Shown one piece after another: positions 1-5,013 of a stretch of DNA of 6,109 nucleotides. The DNA is from Candidatus Gallimonas caecicola (GTDB lineage: Bacteria > Bacillota > Clostridia > Christensenellales > Borkfalkiaceae), in contig CAJFNH010000081.1 in NCBI GenBank assembly GCA_904394195.1, positions 1-6,109 on the forward strand, given 5' to 3'. The translations under genes and the position numbers were made by a program. The notes under the pieces were generated by a model. The model was not told the origin of the DNA. It worked only from the letters and a program-made list of their open reading frames with translations, and made no database searches. The first letter of the stretch is position 1, and every line of letters starts with the position of its first letter.

Positions 1-573
1 GATGATGCTCTTTTCCGCGCTCTTGCCCACGATCTCCGCCGAGGAAATGGCAAGGCGGTAGCCGTCGAGCGCCGTCATTTCCAGCTTGTTTCCGAACTCC
101 ATCAGACATCCCTTCAGAACGGGGCGCGAATCGTCCTGCGCGCAGCAGAACGTCGTCTCCGCAATGATCTTTTTAAGCGCCGACTGCTTCATCGTAAAGG
201 AATTTTCCCCCACGGAGAAGTCGATCTTTGGAAATTCCTCTGCGGGAAGGCTCTGCATGAAGGTGCCGGCGTCGCGGTATCTGATCTCCACACCCTTTTC
301 TCCCGTGGCGATGGAGATCTCCTCCCCCGAAAGTTTCCCGATGAAGTCGGAAAAGAGCTTGCCGGGAACGCAGACTTCGCCCTCCTCGAACACTTCCGCC
401 TTCACGCTCTTGCGGATGGAGAGTTCGCCGTCCGTTGCGAGCAATGTGACCTCCTCGCCGAATGCCGAAAGAAGGATGCACTCCATGACGGGAGCGGTGG
501 TGCGTACGGCGCAAGCCTTGCTTACTTTGATCACTGCCTCTGAAAGGGAGAGGCCGTCGCATACGAATTTCAT
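1..573 (-). CDS. dnaN: DNA polymerase III beta subunit (sliding clamp), N-terminal part
   Basis: This is the 5' part (191 codons) of the gene for the ring-shaped clamp that tethers DNA polymerase III to DNA; the remainder lies beyond the left edge, since the full protein is usually about 370 residues. The translation begins MKFVCDGLSLSEAVIKVSKA, typical of clamp domain 1. Clamp hallmarks include LLATDGELSI (44-53), a VPGKLFSDFIGKLSGEE segment (69-85), LPAEEFPKID (109-118), SRPVLKG (149-155) and ALDGYRLA (168-175), which cover domain 1 and the start of domain 2. The ATG at 573-571 is chosen because AGGAGG (complement of 581-586) lies seven bases upstream and the N-terminus fits the family. The gene is read leftward from a good sigma-A promoter at 695-723, with a leader of about 115 nt that contains candidate origin elements. 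No dnaA lies upstream of it. Nothing is broken in the visible part. Confidence 0.96.
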   Translation of the reverse strand, partial: MKFVCDGLSLSEAVIKVSKACAVRTTAPVMECILLSAFGEEVTLLATDGELSIRKSVKAEVFEEGEVCVPGKLFSDFIGKLSGEEISIATGEKGVEIRYRDAGTFMQSLPAEEFPKIDFSVGENSFTMKQSALKKIIAETTFCCAQDDSRPVLKGCLMEFGNKLEMTALDGYRLAISSAEIVGKSAEKSII

Positions 574-615
574 CGTCTTTCCTCCTGTTCTGTGATAAGT
601 TAAAAATAATATTGG

Positions 616-633
616 TAGTAATAGTAATAATAA
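616..633 (+). promoter_or_regulatory. DnaA-trio-like unwinding element (six TAG/TAA triplets)
   Basis: The plus strand reads TAG TAA TAG TAA TAA TAA, six uninterrupted triplets of the form TA(G/A). Read 3' to 5' these are the (G/A)AT units of the DnaA-trio, the single-strand DnaA-binding element described at the Bacillus subtilis origin. The triplets are followed by a G-rich spacer of 12 bases (634-645) and then a near-consensus DnaA box at 646-654 whose minus-strand TTGTCCACA points toward them. This order (box, GC-rich spacer, trios) matches the basal unwinding layout as I recall it. The AT-rich bases at 597-613 extend the easily melted region. Chance AT-rich repetition is the alternative. 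Confidence 0.6.
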
Positions 634-645
634 GGACGGTGGAAA

Positions 646-654
646 TGTGGACAA
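646..654 (-). promoter_or_regulatory. DnaA box, one mismatch, next to the trio element
   Basis: The plus strand is TGTGGACAA; the minus strand TTGTCCACA differs from the consensus TTATNCACA at one base. It is 12 bases from the trio-like repeats and oriented toward them, which makes it the best candidate for the box that would load DnaA onto the melted strand. It also lies inside the predicted dnaN leader. Confidence 0.5.
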
Positions 655-675
655 GCTCCTTTTCAGGGGAGAGAC

Positions 676-690
676 CTGTCCGCATGACAG
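676..690. repeat. Short palindrome at the dnaN transcription start
   Basis: CTGTC (676-680) and GACAG (686-690) form an inverted repeat with a five-base centre, and the hexamer AGACCT occurs at both 672-677 and 689-694. The dyad sits just downstream of the dnaN -10 box, about where transcription should begin, so it could be an operator or a small leader hairpin. The regulator is unknown and five-base arms can arise by chance. Confidence 0.3.
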
Positions 691-694
691 ACCT

Positions 695-723
695 ATTATA
701 GCGAAAAACGGCAGAAATTTCAA
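695..723 (-). promoter_or_regulatory. Sigma-A promoter for dnaN
   Basis: On the minus strand, TTGAAA (723-718) and TATAAT (700-695) are separated by exactly 17 bases: a perfect -10 and a five-of-six -35. Transcription should start near 688 and run into dnaN after a leader of about 115 nt. The leader crosses the candidate DnaA box at 646-654 and the trio-like repeats, so DnaA binding there could affect dnaN expression. Confidence 0.78.
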
Positions 724-799
724 GCAATTTGGCCGCATTTTGAAAAACCGCGACATTTTCATTTTGGTGGAAGAAGGTGTGGACAGGCTGTGGGGGAAA

Positions 800-808
800 T
801 GTGCATAA
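800..808 (-). promoter_or_regulatory. DnaA box, perfect consensus
   Basis: The plus strand TGTGCATAA is the exact complement of TTATGCACA and matches the consensus TTATNCACA at every position. It is the only perfect box in the intergenic region and lies between the two divergent promoters. A weaker copy, TGTGGACAG with two mismatches, is at 778-786 in the same orientation. Confidence 0.6.
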
Positions 809-836
809 AAAAACGGGGTGTGGAAGAGAGTTTTTC

Positions 837-868
837 AGGAAGGGAGAGGAAAGGGAGGGGAAGAAGAG
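837..868 (+). other. Homopurine tract in the candidate origin
   Basis: Thirty-two consecutive purines lie on the plus strand; with a single interruption (C869) the run continues to 879. It contains G-runs of 2, 3, 2, 3 and 4 bases separated by A-rich gaps, compatible with a two-quartet G-quadruplex or a purine-motif triplex. The tract encodes nothing convincing. Its role is unknown; strand asymmetry at an origin is one explanation. Confidence 0.5.
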
Positions 869-879
869 CGGGAAAAAAG

Positions 880-888
880 TCATCCACA
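880..888 (+). promoter_or_regulatory. DnaA box, one mismatch, opposite orientation
   Basis: TCATCCACA differs from TTATCCACA only at the second base. It is the only good box in the plus-strand orientation and faces the box at 902-910 across 13 bases. Confidence 0.4.
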
Positions 889-901
889 GAAAGTGGGGAA
901 A

Positions 902-910
902 TGTGGAAAA
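902..910 (-). promoter_or_regulatory. DnaA box-like site, one mismatch
   Basis: The plus strand TGTGGAAAA differs from TGTGNATAA at one base. It lies 26 bases upstream of the rsmG -35 box, close enough for bound DnaA to influence that promoter. Confidence 0.35.
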
Positions 911-936
911 AGAAAGCACGGGTTTTCAACAGGGGG

Positions 937-965
937 TTGAAAAGAGGGGAAAGGTATGATATAAT
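937..965 (+). promoter_or_regulatory. Extended -10 sigma-A promoter for the rsmG operon
   Basis: TTGAAA (937-942) and TATAAT (960-965) are separated by 17 bases, and TG at 957-958 followed by one base adds an extended -10. The match is close to ideal and mirrors the dnaN promoter. Initiation about seven bases after the -10 box falls at or within a base or two of the A of the rsmG ATG (972), so the transcript is predicted to have little or no leader. Confidence 0.78.
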
Positions 966-971
966 TGTGAT

Positions 972-1676
972 ATGACAGAAAAGATGCCCGATTTCGGGAG
1001 GATGAAGCGGTTACTTGAGGAAAAAAGGGCGCAGTTTGAAGCGTTCTATTCCCTTCTTCTGCACTACAATGCGGCGTTCAATCTGACGGCGATCACACAG
1101 CAAGAGGAAGTTTTCCACAAACATTTTCTCGATTCCCTGGCGGGAGAGAGTTTTCTCAAACAGGGAGCTCGCGTGGCGGAGGTCGGCTCCGGCGCAGGCT
1201 TTCCCTCCGTGCCCCTTGCCATCGTGCGGGGAGATCTCTCCTTCACGCTCATAGAGAGCACGGGAAAAAAATGTAATTTTTTAAGGACGGTCGCCCGGGA
1301 ACTGGGTTTGAAGCTGGACGTTTTGTGCATGCGCGCCGAGGATGCCGGCAGGACAGATGGCATGAGGGAGCATTTTGACGCCGTCATCGCGCGCGCCGTG
1401 GCGCCCCTGCCCGCGCTCGCGGAGTACTGCCTGCCCCTTGCAAGGGTGGGCGGAGAGATGATCGCCTGGAAGGGAAGCGAGGACGAAACGCCTGCGGCGC
1501 AGTGCGCCGTGCAGGTGCTGGGCGGCGGCAGGCTGCGCACCGTGCTCTATGAACTTCCCGCAGGCTACGGGGAACGCATGCTGGTGCTGGCGGATAAGGT
1601 GCGCCCGACGCCCGCAAAGTATCCGCGCGGCCGCGGATTGGAGCGAAAGGATCCCATCGGACAAAAAAGGGGATGA
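972..1676 (+). CDS. rsmG: 16S rRNA (guanine-N7)-methyltransferase RsmG (GidB)
   Basis: RsmG transfers a methyl group from S-adenosylmethionine to N7 of G527 (E. coli numbering) in 16S rRNA; in many bacteria its loss gives low-level streptomycin resistance. The 234-residue product has the usual length. Family segments in order are QFEAFYSLLLHYN (21-33), NLTAIT (37-42), HFLDSL (51-56), the SAM-binding motif VAEVGSGAGFPSVPL (68-82), IARAVAPL (139-146) and a C-terminal KYPRGRG-to-DPIG tail (216-230). An in-frame stop at 957-959 rules out a longer start. ATG 972 gives the expected N-terminal helix, yet no ribosome binding site precedes it and the promoter predicts transcription starting there, so translation may be leaderless. 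Alternatives are ATG 984 (no ribosome binding site) and ATG 1002, where GGGAGG abuts the codon directly. It is the first gene of a probable three-gene unit and a common origin neighbour in Firmicutes. Confidence 0.95.
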   Translation: MTEKMPDFGRMKRLLEEKRAQFEAFYSLLLHYNAAFNLTAITQQEEVFHKHFLDSLAGESFLKQGARVAEVGSGAGFPSVPLAIVRGDLSFTLIESTGKKCNFLRTVARELGLKLDVLCMRAEDAGRTDGMREHFDAVIARAVAPLPALAEYCLPLARVGGEMIAWKGSEDETPAAQCAVQVLGGGRLRTVLYELPAGYGERMLVLADKVRPTPAKYPRGRGLERKDPIGQKRG

Positions 1677-1680
1677 CGGT

Positions 1681-2133
1681 ATGAGAAAGACATGCGCGCT
1701 GACGGGCCACAGGAAACTTTCCCCGCACTTCAGCGTCAATGCGCTGCACGATAAACTGGAAGAAATGATACAGGGCGGGTGCGATCGCTTTCTGTGCGGC
1801 ATGGCGCAGGGGTTTGACCTGTGCGCGCTCGCATGTCTTGTATCCCTCCGGCAAAAATACAAGATAACGCTCGTTGCCTGCGTTCCCTACCGCGGGCAGG
1901 AGCGCGGCTTTTCGCAGGAGGGCAGAAGGGAGTATGTCCGCCTGCTGGAGCAGTGCGACGAGGTGCATATCCTGCAGGAAAAGTATGAGGCGGGGTGCCT
2001 GCTCGCGCGCAACCGCTACATGGCGGACAGGGCGGACGTGCTGCTCGCGTACTGTGAGCGTGAGAGCGGCGGCACCGCGTACACGGTGCGCTATGCGCAA
2101 AAACACGGTGTGCCCGTGGAATTTCTGGAATAG
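1681..2133 (+). CDS. SLOG-family (DUF1273/YoqJ-like) protein
   Basis: A 150-residue cytosolic protein of the SLOG superfamily, Rossmann-like domains proposed to bind nucleotide-type ligands. The family pattern is clear: TGHRK (8-12) at the first strand and loop, GMAQGFDL (40-47) as the glycine-rich binding loop, PYRGQE (69-74), NRYMADRADVLLAY (111-124), and GGTAYTVRYAQ (130-140) near the end. It resembles B. subtilis YoqJ/YpsA-type proteins, whose biochemical function is not settled; no catalytic reaction can be assigned here. An upstream in-frame ATG exists at 1549 but lies inside rsmG and would add 44 unrelated residues. ATG 1681 lies four bases after the rsmG stop, with AAGGGG just upstream (ending at 1672), and starts the conserved domain correctly, so translation is probably coupled to rsmG. 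There is no signal peptide or membrane segment. Confidence 0.85.
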   Translation: MRKTCALTGHRKLSPHFSVNALHDKLEEMIQGGCDRFLCGMAQGFDLCALACLVSLRQKYKITLVACVPYRGQERGFSQEGRREYVRLLEQCDEVHILQEKYEAGCLLARNRYMADRADVLLAYCERESGGTAYTVRYAQKHGVPVEFLE

Positions 2134-2179
2134 AATTCGCGGGAAAAATACAGATCCGGGCACCGGAAAGGGGAGAAAT

Positions 2180-4927
2180 ATGATGAAAAAGATATGGATT
2201 GTGTTCTGCCTTGCGCTTCTGGCGGCAACGTGCGCTCTGGTCTGCGCCTGTACCGACGTTACAGGTGCCGAGAACAAACACGATCACGTCTATTCGCAGG
2301 CGTGGACGAGCGACGGCACCCGCCATTGGCATGCCTGCGTCTATGAAGGCTGCACGAGCCGGCAGGGCGTTTCGGAGCATACGTTTCAGGGTAAGTGGCA
2401 GGTCACGGACTGCACACAGGGCGGAACGGTCACTTCCGTATGCACCGTCTGCGGATACAGCCGGGAATCGGAGGTGGCGCCGCAGGCGCACGTTCTCGTG
2501 CAGCATGAAAAAAGAGACCCTACCTGCACGCAGGCGGGGTGGGAAGCGTATGAGAATTGTACGATGTGCAGCTATACCACCTTTCACGAGATATCGCCCC
2601 TCGGGCACGATCTGCACGACAATGCCTGCACGCGGTGCGACAAGTCGCTGGTCAAGGATAGGGAAAGCGCATACGGCTATCGTTTTTTGGGTAAGCTTGA
2701 AAAGGGCGAGGCGATGCAGCAGCTCTACGCGCGCATCGACGACGAGGTGCGCGCGCTGCACACCGCGGGCGGGGACATCGCCGCGCAGGACGGCCAATAT
2801 CCCTTTGCCTGCGTCGGCTATGCGTCGCTCGGCCTGACGCCGGACGAGGCAGCCGCCGTCTGGAAGACGTACAAGGACGACAACCCTCTCTACTTCTGGC
2901 TCTCCGATACATTGAGCATACAGGGGGAGGACGCCGTGCTGCTCGCCTATGAGGACTATGCGCTCGCCGCCGACCGCGCCGAGGGCAAGGCGCTCATCGA
3001 TGCGCGCGTGACGGCGCTGGCGAACGAGCTCCTGTCGGCGGGAGCATACGACGCCGCCCTGTTCGTGCACGACAGGCTCATTTCCGGCGTGGACTACTCC
3101 GACGAGCAAAGTGCGCCGCGGGTGCACAACGTCATCGGCGCGCTCGAGGGCACGGGTACGGTGTGCGAGGGCTACGCGCGCACCTTCCAGTTGCTGCTCG
3201 ACTGGTTCGGCGTGGAAAACCTGTTCGTCACGGGCGCTGCGGGCGGGGAGGAACACGCCTGGAACCTGGCAAAGATGGACGACGGGCAGTGGTACTGGTT
3301 TGATCTGACCAACGACGACACACCCCGGGCCATGTGGGGCGTGCGGTATGACTATTTTTGTGAGACGGACGCCATTCTCTCCGGCTATACGCTCGATACG
3401 AGCAGCAACGCGGGGGTGGACTTTTTGTACGACCTTCCCGCGCGGGCGCAGCGGCCCTATGCGGACGGGACGTTGGACGAGAAATTTTCGGAAGGGGGCG
3501 ACAGCTACGCCGTCGTCGGCTACGATACCCTGCTGCTGTCCGAACTCGGGCAGACGGGGGACGCCGTCATTCCGGAGCGCGTGGAGCACGGCGGCAGGGA
3601 GTACCGCGTCGTCTGCATCGGCAGGGACGATGACGTCTGCATACAGCCCGATGGCGGCGCGATCTCCCTCCAGATTCCCTCTTCGGTGGAATTTATCTGG
3701 GACCGCGCGCTCGTCATCCCCACCGTGGAGCAATTTCTGGTCGCGGAAGAAAACGCGTATTTCACCGCCGCGGACGGCGTGCTGTTCACCAGGAACAAGA
3801 CGACGCTCGTCGCCTTTCCGGGCGCCAACCGCATGGCGGAATACGTCATCCCCGATGAGACGGCCTACATTGCATTCGGCGCGTTCGATACGATGGAGCA
3901 CCTGCAGCATATCACGTTCGGCGAGAACGTGATGATGTTCGGCGTGGCAAATTGGGGCGACGGCTATCCCGACCCCGCGTCGCGGAACGGGACGAGATTT
4001 TTCAATACCATCACCCACGAGATGGAGAATCTTTTGGATAAACTTTCCGGCGAGAATAAGCTGACCGTCTCCGACCGGAACGAACACTTCACAATGGATG
4101 GCGTCGCCCTGTACAAGGGCGATGAAGAAGGGCTGCAGCTGGAATATATCTTTGACCGCTCCATCACCACCTTCCATTTTTCGGCGCGGGTGAGATGGCT
4201 TGCGGAAAACGGCTGGTACCTTTTCAATGAATGTAAAAATTTACAGTCGTTCACGGTGGACGAGGACAATCCCTGGCTGTGCGAGCGGGAGGGCATCGTC
4301 TACACAAAGGACCTCAAGCGCATCGTCTGCGTGCCGCGCGCCATCCGCGGCAGTATCACGGTGCCGGAGGGCGTCACCGCCCTTGACGGCTGGACCTTCC
4401 GCGACTGTGCGCTGCTCGAGCGCGTCACCCTGCCCTCAACGCTCACCTCCATCCAGGAGTATGCCTTCCTGAACTGCTCCTCGCTCTCCTCCGTCAACGT
4501 ACCGGAAGGGGTCACGGAAATCGGAAAATGGGCGTTTGCAAGCTGCACCTCGCTTTCCGCCGTCTCCCTGCCCATAGGGCTCGTGCGGATCGACGAATGT
4601 GCGTTTTCCGAGGCGGGGCTGGACGGCGTCACCCTGCCCGAGGGGCTGGAAGAGATCGGGGAGGGAGCCTTTCGACGCAGCAGCATCCGCTATGCGTACA
4701 TTCCGGGGAGCGTCCGCTTGATCGGATATTCCGCCTTCAGGTACTGCGAGCGGCTCGTGAGCGTTGGTTTTTTGCAGCCCGCCGACTGGCAGCTTGAGAA
4801 AAAGTACTTCGGCACCGGCGAGAAGGTGAGCATATCCGCCGAGGTGCTGGCGCACCCCGACGATGCTGCCGCCGCGCTGAAGGATACCTACAGCGGCTAT
4901 ATCTGGCGGCGTGCGGACGAAACGTAA
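2180..4927 (+). CDS. Surface lipoprotein: Cys-rich modules, transglutaminase-like domain, LRR_5 repeats
   Basis: A 915-residue exported protein. Residues 1-24 are a signal peptide (MMKK, hydrophobic core, LVCAC) with Cys24 as the likely lipidated residue. Residues 34-153 hold His/Cys-rich modules: HxH at 34-36, HWHAC (49-53) with Cys58, then CxxC at 88-91, 127-130 and 150-153, with spaced histidines (67, 104, 143); they resemble zinc-ribbon-like repeats of clostridial surface proteins. Residues about 290-395 form a transglutaminase-like domain with Cys329 (TVCEGYA), His359 (EEHAWN) and Asp375 (WFDLT) as an apparently intact triad; such domains may act as proteases, cross-linkers or amidases, and the substrate is unknown. 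Residues about 490-585 and 680-865 are BspA-type LRR_5 repeats (GVTEIGKWAFASCTSL-like units), interrupted by about 95 residues. ATG 2180 or 2183 follows GGGGAG (2170-2175); 2183 has the better spacing. It is last in the probable rsmG unit, before a terminator. An adhesin or envelope role is inferred. Confidence 0.85.
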   Translation: MMKKIWIVFCLALLAATCALVCACTDVTGAENKHDHVYSQAWTSDGTRHWHACVYEGCTSRQGVSEHTFQGKWQVTDCTQGGTVTSVCTVCGYSRESEVAPQAHVLVQHEKRDPTCTQAGWEAYENCTMCSYTTFHEISPLGHDLHDNACTRCDKSLVKDRESAYGYRFLGKLEKGEAMQQLYARIDDEVRALHTAGGDIAAQDGQYPFACVGYASLGLTPDEAAAVWKTYKDDNPLYFWLSDTLSIQGEDAVLLAYEDYALAADRAEGKALIDARVTALANELLSAGAYDAALFVHDRLISGVDYSDEQSAPRVHNVIGALEGTGTVCEGYARTFQLLLDWFGVENLFVTGAAGGEEHAWNLAKMDDGQWYWFDLTNDDTPRAMWGVRYDYFCETDAILSGYTLDTSSNAGVDFLYDLPARAQRPYADGTLDEKFSEGGDSYAVVGYDTLLLSELGQTGDAVIPERVEHGGREYRVVCIGRDDDVCIQPDGGAISLQIPSSVEFIWDRALVIPTVEQFLVAEENAYFTAADGVLFTRNKTTLVAFPGANRMAEYVIPDETAYIAFGAFDTMEHLQHITFGENVMMFGVANWGDGYPDPASRNGTRFFNTITHEMENLLDKLSGENKLTVSDRNEHFTMDGVALYKGDEEGLQLEYIFDRSITTFHFSARVRWLAENGWYLFNECKNLQSFTVDEDNPWLCEREGIVYTKDLKRIVCVPRAIRGSITVPEGVTALDGWTFRDCALLERVTLPSTLTSIQEYAFLNCSSLSSVNVPEGVTEIGKWAFASCTSLSAVSLPIGLVRIDECAFSEAGLDGVTLPEGLEEIGEGAFRRSSIRYAYIPGSVRLIGYSAFRYCERLVSVGFLQPADWQLEKKYFGTGEKVSISAEVLAHPDDAAAALKDTYSGYIWRRADET

Positions 4928-4946
4928 AAAACGACAAAAAGCGACG

Positions 4947-4978
4947 GCGTTCCCTAAAAAGGGGAACGCTTTTCCTTT
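4947..4978 (+). terminator. Intrinsic terminator of the rsmG-lipoprotein unit
   Basis: GCGTTCCC (4947-4954) pairs with GGGAACGC (4962-4969) to give an eight-base-pair perfect stem around a seven-base A-rich loop, followed by TTTTCCTTT. It begins 19 bases after the lipoprotein stop codon. The U-tract is interrupted by two C residues but the stem is strong. Confidence 0.82.
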
Positions 4979-4988
4979 GCCGGCGCGC

Positions 4989-4994
4989 TATACT
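4989..4994 (+). promoter_or_regulatory. Possible -10 box for the 5014 gene
   Basis: TATACT matches TATAAT at five of six bases and lies 19 bases upstream of the ATG at 5014. No recognisable -35 hexamer is found at 16-18 bases, where the terminator stem lies. A promoter here is expected because a terminator separates the gene from upstream, but this assignment is weak. Confidence 0.3.
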
Positions 4995-5013
4995 GCTGCA
5001 AGAGAGGTGGCAT

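Larger units (their letters stand above)
597..936. other. Candidate chromosomal replication origin (oriC)
   Basis: This non-coding stretch separates the divergent dnaN and rsmG genes. It holds a perfect DnaA box (800-808), three boxes with one mismatch (646-654, 880-888, 902-910) and two with two mismatches (778-786 and 819-827). It also has an AT-rich block at 597-633 with six TAG/TAA trinucleotides, and a long purine tract at 837-868. Genes on both sides run away from it, as expected for genes co-oriented with diverging forks, and by eye the plus strand is pyrimidine-richer left of it and purine-richer right of it. Clustered DnaA boxes beside an AT-rich unwinding element next to dnaN are the usual signature of a firmicute origin. 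The identification is inference. Weak points are the scarcity of perfect boxes and the absence of dnaA alongside. The alternative is a DnaA-regulated divergent promoter region. Confidence 0.6.

Noticed and set aside
86..595. 169-codon plus-strand open frame opposite dnaN
   Set aside because: Antisense shadow of dnaN; Ser/Pro-rich with no domain.
591..598. TGTGATAA as a further DnaA box
   Set aside because: It lacks one base of the nine-base consensus; kept out of the box list although it borders the AT-rich block.
173..919. 248-codon minus-strand open frame across dnaN and the intergenic region
   Set aside because: It is out of frame with dnaN, has no family resemblance, and its N-terminal part is just the translated purine tract and DnaA-box region.
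777..975. Two overlapping short plus-strand open frames (about 60 codons) in the intergenic region
   Set aside because: Lys/Gly/Glu-rich translations of the homopurine tract, with no family match, covering promoter and DnaA-box sequence.
1736..4177. 813-codon open frame on the minus strand opposite the SLOG and lipoprotein genes
   Set aside because: It is an antisense shadow in GC-rich DNA: no recognisable domains, Arg/Ala/Val-rich composition, and it overlaps two well-supported plus-strand genes.
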